Assembly (NCBI RefSeq): GCF_965233615.1
Contig: NZ_OZ247495.1
Length of the DNA stretch: 64,000 nucleotides
From: Pelagibius sp028280305
Lineage (GTDB): Bacteria; Pseudomonadota; Alphaproteobacteria; Kiloniellales; Kiloniellaceae
Direction: 5' to 3' (one strand)
The notes under the pieces were generated by a model, which was given only the letters and a program-made list of their open reading frames with translations, was not told where the DNA came from and ran no database searches. Below are positions 41,622 to 53,640 of the stretch, one piece after another; position 1 is the stretch's first letter, and each line of letters starts with the position of its first letter. The position numbers and the translations under genes are program-made.

Positions 41622-42875
41622 TTGACCTTCCTTTCTGAATACGACGCGATTGCGGCGGACCAGCCGCAGTTGCGCATTGCCCATATCGTCAAACATCTGC
41701 GCGGCGATTGGCGCGGCATGTACGAGGATCTGCGGGCCAAGCGCGCCGTTTTCGAAACGCCGGTTTTCACCATGGTGACGCGCGCGACGGACGTTTTGGA
41801 TGTCCTGTCTCAGCCGCGGCTGTTCTCCGTACGTGCAAACAGCGTGAGCATGGACCCCTCGGTCGGCCCGTTCATGCTGGCGCGGGATGAAACGGCGATC
41901 AACTGGCACGAAAAGGGCCTGATGCAGGCGGTCCTGCGCTGGGACGACATCCCGAAAGTGCGCGCCCTCGCGGGCGATGTGACGGCGGCGGCACTGCGGG
42001 GCGAAGCGGGCGAGGCCGATCTCGTTCCTGCGGTCGGCCGCCGCGTACCGCTGAAGATCGTACAGGATTACTTCGGATTTGCCGCGCCGGATGAAAAAGT
42101 TCTCGCTTGGTCCTTTGCCACCCAGCACGCCATGTTCCGCAACCTGACGAACGATCCGGAGGTCATAAAGCGCTGTGTCGAGGCGGGCCGGGAGATGCGC
42201 GCCTGGCTCTGGCCGTTTCTGGCCGAGAAGTGGGCGGCCGCGCCGCTCGACGACTCCGACGTGGTGAGCCGCATCATCAACCTGAGCCGCACGCCTGCCG
42301 CCGCCTTCGACCCGGAGCGGGTGGTGAGCAATGTCTGTGGACTGCTGGTCGGCACCATCGAGACCATGAGCCAGGCCATCGTTCAGGTCGTCGATCAGTT
42401 TCTCGCCGACCCCACACGCCTGGCGCAGGCGCGTGAGGCTGCCCAGGCTGAAAACAGCACGCATTTCGACGCCATCGTTTTCGAGGCGCTGCGCTTCAAC
42501 CCAATCACCACGATTCAGTTTCGCGTCGCCGAAGCAGACCGCGAGATCGGTACGGGTACGCCCTATGCGCACAGCGTGAAGGCCGGTACGCTGATCGCCG
42601 CCTGCACCGGCTCAGCGATGTTCGATCCCGACCTCATGCCCAGCCCTGGGGATTTCAGGACGGACCGGCCCGCGTCATCCTATCTGCACCTTGGTTTCGG
42701 CCACCACGTCTGTCTCGGCAAACATCTCGGCCTCGTCGCCATTCCCGAAGCGGTCCGCCAGGCCGTTTTGAAGCCGGATCTGCGGCGCAAGGCGGGCGCC
42801 GGTGGCCATATAGACTTCGCTGGCGGCCCTTTCCCGGAACACTTCCAGGTCGAATGGGGCGGCGCCTCCTGTTAG
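41622..42875 (+). CDS. Cytochrome P450
   Basis: The start is a TTG at 41622 with GGAG six bases before; a longer frame begins inside the previous gene. The 417-residue protein has the I-helix LLVGTIETMS (Thr248), the ExxR pair (Glu288, Arg291, in FEALRFNP) and the heme loop LGFGHHVCLGKH (Cys364). The length is normal for bacterial class I P450. No ferredoxin reductase lies alongside; FdxA is about 30 kb away. The substrate is unknown. Confidence 0.92.
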   Translation: MTFLSEYDAIAADQPQLRIAHIVKHLRGDWRGMYEDLRAKRAVFETPVFTMVTRATDVLDVLSQPRLFSVRANSVSMDPSVGPFMLARDETAINWHEKGLMQAVLRWDDIPKVRALAGDVTAAALRGEAGEADLVPAVGRRVPLKIVQDYFGFAAPDEKVLAWSFATQHAMFRNLTNDPEVIKRCVEAGREMRAWLWPFLAEKWAAAPLDDSDVVSRIINLSRTPAAAFDPERVVSNVCGLLVGTIETMSQAIVQVVDQFLADPTRLAQAREAAQAENSTHFDAIVFEALRFNPITTIQFRVAEADREIGTGTPYAHSVKAGTLIAACTGSAMFDPDLMPSPGDFRTDRPASSYLHLGFGHHVCLGKHLGLVAIPEAVRQAVLKPDLRRKAGAGGHIDFAGGPFPEHFQVEWGGASC

Positions 42876-42939
42876 AGGTCCGATGAGGGCAACGGCTTTC
42901 GCCTCACGTCTGCTTGCACGACGCCGATGGTCAAAGAAA

Positions 42940-42970
42940 AAGCCCCGAACCCTGGCCGGGTCCGGGGCTT
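42940..42970 (-). terminator. Terminator of aconitase (bidirectional stem)
   Basis: AAGCCCCG (42940-42947) and CGGGGCTT (42963-42970) are exact inverted repeats with a loop of 15 bases. An A-run directly to the left becomes a U-run for the minus-strand transcript. It lies between the converging P450 and acnA genes. Confidence 0.85.
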
Positions 42971-42996
42971 CATCCCATTCGATGCTCTGATAAGGA

Positions 42997-45669
<2,673 letters not shown>

Positions 45670-45858
45670 GAGACTCTCTCCTTTGCCGGTCTGTCGCGCC
45701 TGTTTCTGGGCGCTTGTTCTTGGGCCATACCCGTCGATTGCCTGGCGGTGCTGCGCGGGCCAAAAACAAATGGCCTGCGGAGGGCAGGAGCTTCGAGGGC
45801 ATGCCCCGCGACCGGTTGCGACCGCTCCGCGGGAGCTCACGTAATGGGATACAGCGCT

Positions 45859-45887
45859 AAAATAGTCATCAGAGCCCGGTTTTCCAA
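45859..45887 (-). promoter_or_regulatory. Candidate promoter of acnA
   Basis: On the minus strand, TTGGAA (45887-45882), a 17-base spacer and TATTTT (45864-45859) match the sigma-70 pattern at 4 of 6 positions in each box. The predicted 5' untranslated region is about 180 nt. The rest of the 346-bp gap 45670-46015 shows no gene; it holds this promoter and the end of the hydrolase gene's 3' side. Confidence 0.45.
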
Positions 45888-46015
45888 GCAAATCCGGGGC
45901 TTTCCCGGTGAGATTCCGCAAGCGGGCTCTGCACTGCCGTACAGCCTAAAGCAGACCGATTGCGATCCGGTTACCGGGGCGCAGGGCTTGATGGATGAAA
46001 AGCCGAGCCCCTAAA

Positions 46016-46807
46016 TCAACCCTGTCTGCGCAGGAAGGCTGCAGCAAGGCTCAGCGCTTCATCCGCCTGTTCCAGATGCGGGGCATGGCCGCAGTCGGGC
46101 AGTAGGTGGGTTTCCACCGGGCCGCGGACGCGCCGGGCGATTTCTTCGACCTGGGCGGGGGAGCCGTAGGCGTCTTCGGCGCCCTGGATCACCAGGGTCG
46201 GGGCGGTGATCTTCTCCAGGTCTGCGCGCATCTCGCAGCCGTCGAAGCCGGGCCGCAACCAGGTCTCGGCCCAGCCGCGCCAGAGGGCGTCGGTGTTGTC
46301 GCCATGGTACCGGGCGAGGCGCCCGCGGATGTCGGACGCGCCGGGCTCCCTGTCGGCGGCACGGATGCCCGCCAGGGTGATGTCCTCGATCATTACATGG
46401 GGCGCCAGGGCGATGACCGCGGCCGGCACATCGGGAAAGGCGGCGGCGAACATCAGGGCGATGGTGGCGCCGTCGGAATGGCCGACCAGGACCGGCCGTT
46501 CGATCCCGGCAGCGGCGATGACGGCGGGCAGGACCACCGCCGCCTCCTGGCGCAGGTAGCCGTTGTCGCGCGGCAGGGTGAGCGGCGTGGAGCCGCCGTG
46601 GCCCTGGCGTTCGTAGATCAGTCCGGGCAGGGCGCAGGCGGCGGCAAGGTCTTCGGGAAAGGCTTTCCACTGGCCGATGGAACCCAGCGCCTCGTGCAGA
46701 AAGACCAGGGTCGGCCCCCCGGCACAGCCCGCCGGGCGCAACCGCCGCGCGGCGAGGCTGAGGCCGGCGGCGTCGAGCGGGCGGTCCCGGGTGTCGCCGA
46801 AGATCAG
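46016..46807 (-). CDS. Alpha/beta hydrolase, non-canonical start overlapping ppk2
   Basis: The fold is clear: LVFLHEALGSIGQWKAFP, the nucleophile elbow VGHSDGATIAL and LPDCGHAPHLEQ (His), with an Asp in IQGAEDAYGSP. A TTG at 46741 starts inside the sequence, just before the first beta strand. The natural family N-terminus continues upstream (DAAGLSLAARRL) to a CTG (46807) or ATC (46804) overlapping the ppk2 stop, preceded by GGAGG (46816-46812). No ATG, GTG or TTG exists in that stretch. The protein is about 240-263 residues; substrate unknown. Confidence 0.8.
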   Translation of the reverse strand: MIFGDTRDRPLDAAGLSLAARRLRPAGCAGGPTLVFLHEALGSIGQWKAFPEDLAAACALPGLIYERQGHGGSTPLTLPRDNGYLRQEAAVVLPAVIAAAGIERPVLVGHSDGATIALMFAAAFPDVPAAVIALAPHVMIEDITLAGIRAADREPGASDIRGRLARYHGDNTDALWRGWAETWLRPGFDGCEMRADLEKITAPTLVIQGAEDAYGSPAQVEEIARRVRGPVETHLLPDCGHAPHLEQADEALSLAAAFLRRQG

Positions 46808-47724
46808 TAGACCTCCGGCACATAGAGTTCCTTGGGCAGGACCTGGCGTTCATAGTCCGGGTTGAAGACCCGCTGCGGCAGGGTGACCGGCTCGTGGGGC
46901 ACCTCATCGTAGGGAAGCTGGGTCAGCAGGTGGTTGATACAGTTCAACCGGGCCCGCTTCTTGTCGTTGCCTTCGACGATCGACCAGGGCGCTTCGGGGA
47001 TGTTGGTGCGCTCCAGCATCTCCTCCTTCACCTTGGTGTAGTCCTCCCAGCGGATGCGGGACTGCAGATCCATGGGGCTCAGCTTCCACTGCTTGATGGG
47101 GTCATGGACGCGCATCATGAAGCGCAGTTGCTGTTCCTGATCGGTGATGGAGAACCAGTATTTCACCAGCTTGATGCCGGAGCGCACCAGCATGCGCTCG
47201 AACTCCGTCACGTCGTTGAAGAACTCCTCGACCTGCTCGGGCGTGGCGAAACCCATGACCCGCTCGACCCCGGCGCGGTTGTACCAGGAGCGGTCGAAGA
47301 GCACGATTTCCCCGCCGCTCGGCAGGTGCGGCACATAGCGCTGAAAGTACCACTGATTCTTTTCGCGTTCGCTGGGCGCGGGCAGGGCGACGGTGCGGCA
47401 GACCCGGGGGTTCAGGCGCTGGGTGACGCGCTTGATGACGCCGCCCTTGCCGGCGGCATCGCGGCCTTCGAAGATCACCAGCAGCTTCACGTTCTCGTGG
47501 ACCACCCAGTCCTGCAGCTTCACCAGCTCGGCCTGCAGCTTCAAAAGCTCGCGGAAATAGGTGCGCCGGTTGAGGGCCGACTTCTGCTTCCAGTCGGCGA
47601 TCTGGCGCAGTTCGGTGCTGATCCGCTCGTCGTCGATCTCCATCTCCAGCTCTTCGTCGAAGCTGTCCTGCAGCTCCGCTTCGACCCAGCTCTGCTCTTT
47701 GGATTCGCGCTCTTCGATGCTCAT
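46804..47724 (-). CDS. ppk2: Polyphosphate kinase 2 family protein
   Basis: The start MSIEERESKEQ (47724) is used; a 28-residue upstream extension is not conserved. The 306-residue protein has Walker A FEGRDAAGKGGVIKR, the RVCRTVALPAPSEREKNQWYFQRY segment and the DRSWYNRAGVERVMGF lid/Walker B area, all as in PPK2 class I. PPK2 uses polyphosphate to phosphorylate nucleoside di- or monophosphates. It overlaps the hydrolase gene by up to 4 bp, so the two are cotranslated. Confidence 0.93.
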   Translation of the reverse strand: MSIEERESKEQSWVEAELQDSFDEELEMEIDDERISTELRQIADWKQKSALNRRTYFRELLKLQAELVKLQDWVVHENVKLLVIFEGRDAAGKGGVIKRVTQRLNPRVCRTVALPAPSEREKNQWYFQRYVPHLPSGGEIVLFDRSWYNRAGVERVMGFATPEQVEEFFNDVTEFERMLVRSGIKLVKYWFSITDQEQQLRFMMRVHDPIKQWKLSPMDLQSRIRWEDYTKVKEEMLERTNIPEAPWSIVEGNDKKRARLNCINHLLTQLPYDEVPHEPVTLPQRVFNPDYERQVLPKELYVPEVY

Positions 47725-47838
47725 GGTGCCGTTCTGCCCTCTTGTTTTTGGCCGCTTCAGAACCGGCCGTTGTGATGAAGTCTGCAGGCTACAGGGGGAA
47801 TCTGACAACTCTGCCGGCTGCGATTGCCTTATGCGGGA

Positions 47839-48720
47839 TCAAAAGATGTCGCGGTTTTCGCGCACCTCGGCGCGGATGAAATCGATGGTCTCGCGGATGC
47901 GGCGCAGCGAGGCGGTGTTCTCGTGGCTGACGATCCAGAAGGTGCGGGTCAGGGAAAAGCTCTTGCGCAGCACCTGTTGCAGGCCGCTCTGCTCCCCCGC
48001 CAGAAAGTCCGGCAGGATGCAGACGCCGGCCCCGGCCAGGGTGGCGTTCAATTGGGCAATCAGGTTGGTGGAGGAAATCTGCGGCACCACCTTGCGGCCC
48101 AGGATGGGCATGTAGTCCAGCTTCGGATCGAAGATCAGGTCGGAGATATAGCCGATCATGGTCTGCTGCTTCAGATCCTCCAGCTGTTTGATCGGCGGAT
48201 TCTCGCTCAGATAATCGCTGGAGGCATAGAGGTGCAGCTGATAGTCGGTCAGCTTGGCGATCATCAGACGACCCGACTTGGGCCGGGTGATGGCGATGGT
48301 GACGTCGGCCTCGCGCTTCGACAGGCTGAAGACCCGCGGCATGGCCACCAACTGCAGCTCCAGCTTGGGATGACGGCGCGCCAGCTTATGGATGCGCGGC
48401 GCCAGGAAGAAGCTGCCGAAGCCGTCAGGCGCGCCGAGGCGCACCACCCCGTCCAGGGACTCGTCGCGGCCCTGCACCTGGGCCTGGGCCTCCAGGGTGG
48501 AGGTCTCCATCGCCTCGGCCGAAGGCAGCAGGCGCTGGCCCACCTCGGTCAGGCTGTAGCCCTTGGGATTGCGGTCGAAGAGCCGGGCATCCAGTGCCGT
48601 CTCCAGGGCGTGGATGCGCCGGGCTACGGTGGCGTTGTCGACCTTCAGGCCCTTGGCCGCCGTGGTCAGCTGCCCGGACCGGGCCACCGCCAGAAAGAAC
48701 TTCAGGTCGTCCCAACGCAT
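47839..48720 (-). CDS. LysR-family transcription regulator (mmsA-linked)
   Basis: The ATG at 48720 (MRWDDLKFFLAVARSG) gives the usual LysR start; 42 upstream residues in a longer frame are not family-like. The 293-residue protein has a helix-turn-helix (GQLTTAAKGLKVDNATVARRIHALE) and a LysR substrate domain (VRLGAPDGFGSFFLAPRI). It is divergent from mmsA, with a LysR-type box between them, and probably controls valine/pyrimidine catabolism through a metabolite of that route. Confidence 0.92.
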   Translation of the reverse strand: MRWDDLKFFLAVARSGQLTTAAKGLKVDNATVARRIHALETALDARLFDRNPKGYSLTEVGQRLLPSAEAMETSTLEAQAQVQGRDESLDGVVRLGAPDGFGSFFLAPRIHKLARRHPKLELQLVAMPRVFSLSKREADVTIAITRPKSGRLMIAKLTDYQLHLYASSDYLSENPPIKQLEDLKQQTMIGYISDLIFDPKLDYMPILGRKVVPQISSTNLIAQLNATLAGAGVCILPDFLAGEQSGLQQVLRKSFSLTRTFWIVSHENTASLRRIRETIDFIRAEVRENRDIF

Positions 48721-48863
48721 GACGATTTCCCAGCGTTGTTTTCCCGGGCGTGATTCTCTTGCCGCCCAGCCTTGCCGGGCTGCTATGCTGCCGCCGCCGC
48801 GCCGTCTCGGCGGGGCCGGGAAGCATGATAAGATGCTTTCTTGCAATCAATCTTCGCCCGTCA

Positions 48864-48877
48864 TTGCAGAAATGCAA
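48864..48877. promoter_or_regulatory. LysR-type T-N11-A box in the LysR/mmsA gap
   Basis: TTGCA (48864-48868), GAAA, TGCAA (48873-48877) is an exact short palindrome containing T-N11-A, as expected for LysR binding. The 311-bp divergent region (48721-49031) is AT-rich around it and holds no gene. Confidence 0.5.
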
Positions 48878-49031
48878 AATGAAAATGACAATTTGGCGGT
48901 TTTGGGCGGCCGCCGTTTGTAATAACCAATACGATCAAGAATGCTGAGGGGAAACCACCCGGGTGGCGCCTGGCGCCTCGGGGAAAGAATGTTTCTCTCA
49001 AAGCACGGCTTTTTTGGGAAGGGCGTACAAG

Positions 49032-50531
49032 ATGCAGGAGCTCACGCACTTTATCGGTGGCCAGCATGTCAAGGGCACCAGCGGGCGCACGGCTGAGGTT
49101 TTCAATCCGGCGATCGGCGAGGCCGAAAAACTGGTGCCGCTGGCAAGCGTCGAGGAACTGGGCGCTGCCGTCGCCAACGCCAAGGAGGCGCAGCCGGCCT
49201 GGGCGGCGGTGAACCCGCAGCGCCGCGCCCGCGTGCTGATGAAGTTCGTCGAGCTGTTGCACCGCGACATGGACAAGCTGGCCGAGGCGTTGTCGCGCGA
49301 GCACGGCAAGACCCTGCCCGATGCCAAGGGCGACATCATCCGCGGCCTGGAAGTGGCCGAATTCTGCTTTGCCGCGCCCCATCTGCTGAAGGGCGAATAC
49401 ACCGGCAGTGCCGGGCCGAGCATTGATATGTATTCGATCCACCAGCCCCTGGGTGTGGTCGCCGGCATCACACCGTTCAATTTCCCGGCGATGATTCCGA
49501 TGTGGAAGTTCTGTCCGGCCATTGCGGCGGGCAACGCCTTTATCCTGAAACCTTCGGAGCGCGATCCCTCGGTGCCGCTGATGCTGGCGGAACTGATGAT
49601 GGAGGCCGGGCTGCCGGCCGGTATCCTGAACGTCGTCAACGGCGACAAGGAGGCCGTTGACGCGATCCTCGATCACCCGGACATCATGGCCGTCGGCTTC
49701 GTCGGCTCCACCCCGATTGCCGAGCACGTCTATACGCGCGGCTGCGCGGCGGGTAAGCGGGTGCAGTGCTTCGGCGGTGCCAAGAACCACATGATCATCA
49801 TGCCCGATGCGGATATGGACCAGGCCGTCGATGCCCTGATCGGCGCCGGCTACGGCGCGGCGGGCGAGCGCTGCATGGCGATCTCCGTTGCCGTGCCGGT
49901 GGGCGAGAAGACCGCCGATGCCCTGGTGGAACGCCTGGTGCCGCGGGTCGAGGCGCTGAAAATTGCGCCCTTTACCGCCGGTGACGACGTCGACATGGGC
50001 CCCCTGGTGACCGCGGCGGCGCGCGACCGGGTGAGGGGCCTGGTCGACAGCGGTGTCGCCCAGGGTGCCGATCTGGCGGTGGACGGCCGCGGCTTTTCCA
50101 TGCAGGGCTATGAGAACGGCTTTTTCGTCGGCGGCTGTCTCTTCGACCGGGTGACCACCGATATGGACATCTACAAGGAAGAGATTTTCGGCCCGGTGCT
50201 CTCCGTTGTGCGCTCGCCGGACTACGGCGACGCGCTCGACCTGACGATGAAGAACCCCTACGGCAACGGCACGGCGATCTTCACCCGTGACGGCGATGCG
50301 GCGCGCGACTTCTGCGACCGGGTGAATGTCGGCATGGTGGGGGTGAACGTGCCGATCCCGGTGCCGCTGGCCTATTACACCTTCGGCGGCTGGAAGGCCT
50401 CCGGCTTCGGCGATCTGAACCAGCACGGGCCGGACGGGTTCCGCTTCTACACGCGGACCAAGACGGTGACCTCGCGCTGGCCCTCCGGGGTGAAGGAAGG
50501 GGCGAATTTCTCGATCCCGACAATGGGCTGA
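49032..50531 (+). CDS. mmsA: Methylmalonate-semialdehyde dehydrogenase (CoA-acylating)
   Basis: The ATG at 49032 (MQELTHFIGGQHV) is the family start. The 499-residue enzyme has the NAD site GITPFNFPAMIPMWKF, VGFVGSTPIAEHVY, FGGAKNH (Asn in place of the usual catalytic Glu, typical of CoA-acylating members) and the nucleophile Cys281 in AAGERCMAISVAV. It converts methylmalonate semialdehyde to propionyl-CoA in valine and thymine breakdown. Confidence 0.95.
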   Translation: MQELTHFIGGQHVKGTSGRTAEVFNPAIGEAEKLVPLASVEELGAAVANAKEAQPAWAAVNPQRRARVLMKFVELLHRDMDKLAEALSREHGKTLPDAKGDIIRGLEVAEFCFAAPHLLKGEYTGSAGPSIDMYSIHQPLGVVAGITPFNFPAMIPMWKFCPAIAAGNAFILKPSERDPSVPLMLAELMMEAGLPAGILNVVNGDKEAVDAILDHPDIMAVGFVGSTPIAEHVYTRGCAAGKRVQCFGGAKNHMIIMPDADMDQAVDALIGAGYGAAGERCMAISVAVPVGEKTADALVERLVPRVEALKIAPFTAGDDVDMGPLVTAAARDRVRGLVDSGVAQGADLAVDGRGFSMQGYENGFFVGGCLFDRVTTDMDIYKEEIFGPVLSVVRSPDYGDALDLTMKNPYGNGTAIFTRDGDAARDFCDRVNVGMVGVNVPIPVPLAYYTFGGWKASGFGDLNQHGPDGFRFYTRTKTVTSRWPSGVKEGANFSIPTMG

Positions 50532-50800
50532 CAGGGCCCGTCAAGAGGACGTGAATGGACGTTTGGGAAACTGTTAGAGTATTGATTTTTCGTTCAAAGA
50601 AAGCTTAGGTAGTGGAGTTTTCCCGGGTGGCCGAGAGCCGCATGAAGACGAACAATAAGAGCCGGGAAACATGAACGGGAGGCCCAGCGGGATGATGGCA
50701 GGTCCATCGGCGCTGTGCGCGGGAAAGACGGCCAAGGGGTTTGGCTTGTGGACTGCTGCGCGCGGCAATACCGCTCCGTCACGGAAGCGGGGTTCAGACT

Positions 50801-52774
50801 ATGACTGAGGTTTCTCTGCCGCCGGCGGAGCTCGACACCTTTCCGAAACTTCTGGAAAGACATCGCGCCGAAAGGCCGGGCCGCCCGGCGATCCGCGAAA
50901 AGGACTTCGGCATCTGGCAGACCCATACCTGGGGCCAGGTCGCCGAAGAGGTGCGCAACCTTGCCGCCGGACTGTTTTCCCTGGGCGTAAAGCGCGGCGA
51001 CAAAGTCGCCATCGTCGGCGACAACCGTCCGCGCCTTTACTGGACCATGACCGCGGCCCAGGCGATCGGCGCCGTGCCGGTGCCGCTCTATCAGGATTCC
51101 GTGGCCGAGGAGATGGCCTTTGTCGTCGAGCATGCGGAAGCGCGCTTTGCCGTGGTCGAGGACCAGGAACAGGTCGACAAGCTGCTGGAAATCCGCGAGC
51201 GCTGCCCCGGCCTGACCCAGATCGTCTACGACGAATCCCGCGGCATGCGCCACTACACCCAGCCTTTCCTGCATCACTTCGACGCCGTGCAGGCCGAAGG
51301 AAAGGATTACAACAAGGTCCATCCGGACTTCTATGAAGACGAGATCGCCAAGGGCAAGGGCAGCGACACGGCGATCATTCTCTATACCTCCGGCACCACC
51401 GGTACGCCCAAGGGCGTGATCCTCAGCTTCGACAACGTCATGAAGACGGCGGCCAACGGCGTGAAGCTGGAAGGCCTGACCGATACCGACGAGTCCCTCG
51501 CCTATCTGCCCATGGCCTGGGTCGGTGATCACATCTTCTCCTTCGCCCAGAGCTACGTCGCCGGTTTCTGCGTCGCCTGTCCGGAATCCAGCGAGACGGT
51601 GATGCATGACATGCGCGAACTGGGGCCGACCTATTTCTTCGCGCCGCCGCGCATCTTCGAGAACATCCTGACCACGGTGATGATCCGCATGGAAGATGCC
51701 GGCCGCATCAAGCGCGGCCTGTTCCGTTACTTCATGGAGGTCGCGCGCCGTTCCGGCATCAGGATCCTCGACGGCAAGCCGGTCGGTATGGGGGATCGCC
51801 TGCTCTACGCCCTCGGCCAGGTCCTGGTCTACGGGCCGCTGAAGAACACCCTCGGCTTCACCCGCATCCGTCTGGCCTATACCGCCGGCGAGGCGATCGG
51901 CCCGGATATTTTCGACTTCTACCGCTCCCTCGGTATCAACCTGAAACAGCTTTACGGCTCCACCGAGGCCAGCGTCTTCATCACCATCCAGCCCGACGGC
52001 GAGATTGAAGCGGATACGGTCGGCAAGCCGGCCCTGGATGTGGAAATCAAGATCGCCGACAACGGCGAGGTGATGTTCCGCGGCCCCGGCGTTTTCGTCG
52101 AATACTTCAAGAACCCGGAAGCGACGATTGAGACCAAGACGCCCGACGGCTGGGTGCACACCGGCGATGCCGGTTTCTTTGCCGAGAACGGGCATCTGAA
52201 GATCATCGACCGCGCCAAGGATGTCGGCCGGGTGAACGATGGCGGGCTCTTTGCGCCCAAGTACGTCGAGAACAAACTGAAATTCTTCCCCGACATTAAA
52301 GAGGCGGTGGCTTACGGCCACGAGCGCGACTTCTGCACCGCCTTCATCAACATCGATCTGGTGGCGGTGGGTAGCTGGGCGGAGCGCAACAACGTCGCCT
52401 ACGGCAGCTACCAGGAACTGGCCGCCAATCCGCAGGTGATCGAGATCATCAAGGGCCACATCGAAAAGGTGAACCGCGATCTTGCCGCCGATCCGCAGCT
52501 GGCGAGCTGTCAGATCCGGCGTTTCCTCATCCTGCACAAGGAACTGGATGCCGATGACGGCGAGCTGACCCGCACCCGCAAGGTGCGGCGGCGCTTCGTC
52601 GCCGATCGCTACGACTCTCTGATCGAAGCGCTCTACAGCGGCGCCGAGACGGCCTACATCGAAACCGAAGTCACCTTTGAAGACGGCCGCAAGGGCACCA
52701 TCAAGGCGGATCTGCAGGTGGTCGATGTGGCGGTCGGGACGGCCGGCGAAACGATGATGAAAAAGGCGAGCTGA
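50801..52774 (+). CDS. AMP-dependent acyl-CoA synthetase (long-chain FadD-like)
   Basis: The ATG at 50801 is used. The 657-residue ligase has the AMP motif ILYTSGTTGTPKGVI, the adenine contact YGSTEAS, GWVHTGDAG and IIDRAKDVGRVNDGG (hinge). The product resembles long-chain acyl-CoA synthetases of the bubblegum/FadD15 type. Its stop overlaps the livG start (TGATG), so the ligase is tied to the transporter that follows: import of an acid plus CoA activation. Confidence 0.92.
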   Translation: MTEVSLPPAELDTFPKLLERHRAERPGRPAIREKDFGIWQTHTWGQVAEEVRNLAAGLFSLGVKRGDKVAIVGDNRPRLYWTMTAAQAIGAVPVPLYQDSVAEEMAFVVEHAEARFAVVEDQEQVDKLLEIRERCPGLTQIVYDESRGMRHYTQPFLHHFDAVQAEGKDYNKVHPDFYEDEIAKGKGSDTAIILYTSGTTGTPKGVILSFDNVMKTAANGVKLEGLTDTDESLAYLPMAWVGDHIFSFAQSYVAGFCVACPESSETVMHDMRELGPTYFFAPPRIFENILTTVMIRMEDAGRIKRGLFRYFMEVARRSGIRILDGKPVGMGDRLLYALGQVLVYGPLKNTLGFTRIRLAYTAGEAIGPDIFDFYRSLGINLKQLYGSTEASVFITIQPDGEIEADTVGKPALDVEIKIADNGEVMFRGPGVFVEYFKNPEATIETKTPDGWVHTGDAGFFAENGHLKIIDRAKDVGRVNDGGLFAPKYVENKLKFFPDIKEAVAYGHERDFCTAFINIDLVAVGSWAERNNVAYGSYQELAANPQVIEIIKGHIEKVNRDLAADPQLASCQIRRFLILHKELDADDGELTRTRKVRRRFVADRYDSLIEALYSGAETAYIETEVTFEDGRKGTIKADLQVVDVAVGTAGETMMKKAS

Positions 52775-53628
52775 TGGCGGCGGAAACTCTGGCCACCCCG
52801 GACACTGACCCGGCCTCCCCGGCGCCCTCTGAAGGCACGGCCGCGCCGCAGAAGAAGATCGGCGAGACGCTGTTGCGGGCCGACAACATCACCCTGTCGT
52901 TCGGCGGGGTGAAGGCGCTGACCGACATCTCTTTCGAGATTCGCGAACACGAGATCCTGGCGATCATCGGCCCCAACGGCGCCGGCAAGACCTCCATGCT
53001 GAACGTCATCAACGGCTTCTATCATCCGCAGCAGGGCCGCATCATGTACCTCGGTGCCGAGCGCCGGGCCATGCGCCCGCATCTGGCGGCGCGCCAGGGC
53101 ATTGCGCGGACCTTTCAGAACGTGGCGCTGTTCAAGGGCATGTCGACCCTGGACAACATCATGACCGGGCGTGTGCTGAAGATGAAAAGCAACATCTTCC
53201 AGCAGGCCATCTTCTGGGGCGCCAATCAGCGCGAGGAGATCGCCCACCGCGAGGTGGTGGAGCGGATCATCGACTTCCTGGAGATCGAGGCGATCCGCAA
53301 GACCCCGGTGGGGCGCCTGCCCTACGGCCTGCAAAAGCGTGTCGAGCTGGCGCGGGCGTTGGCCATGGAACCGAAACTCCTCCTCCTCGACGAGCCCATG
53401 GCCGGCATGAACGTGGAGGAGAAGGAGGATATGTGCCGCTTCATCCTCGACGTGAACGACGAGTTCGGCACCACCATCGCCCTCATCGAACACGACATGG
53501 GGGTTGTGATGGACATCTCAGACCGCGTCGTGGTGCTGGACTACGGCCGCAAGCTGGCCGACGGCACACCCGATGAAGTGCGGGCAAACCAGGATGTCAT
53601 CGATGCCTATCTCGGCGTCAGTCATTAG
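52774..53628 (+). CDS. livG: Branched-chain-type ABC transporter ATPase LivG
   Basis: The 284-residue ATPase has Walker A GPNGAGKTSML, the GIARTFQNVALF segment, Walker B LLLLDEPMAGMN and the long C-terminal extension (VLDYGRKLADGTPDEVRANQDVIDAYLG) of LivG. The N-terminal 28 residues are extra. It forms the first subunit of a Liv-type importer. Confidence 0.94.
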   Translation: MAAETLATPDTDPASPAPSEGTAAPQKKIGETLLRADNITLSFGGVKALTDISFEIREHEILAIIGPNGAGKTSMLNVINGFYHPQQGRIMYLGAERRAMRPHLAARQGIARTFQNVALFKGMSTLDNIMTGRVLKMKSNIFQQAIFWGANQREEIAHREVVERIIDFLEIEAIRKTPVGRLPYGLQKRVELARALAMEPKLLLLDEPMAGMNVEEKEDMCRFILDVNDEFGTTIALIEHDMGVVMDISDRVVVLDYGRKLADGTPDEVRANQDVIDAYLGVSH

Positions 53629-53640
53629 GAGGCGGCAGCG

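Noticed and set aside
50594..52537. Minus-strand ORF of 647 codons and its neighbour at 53740-55812
   Set aside because: Both are antisense to the CoA ligase and Liv genes and have no recognisable domain.
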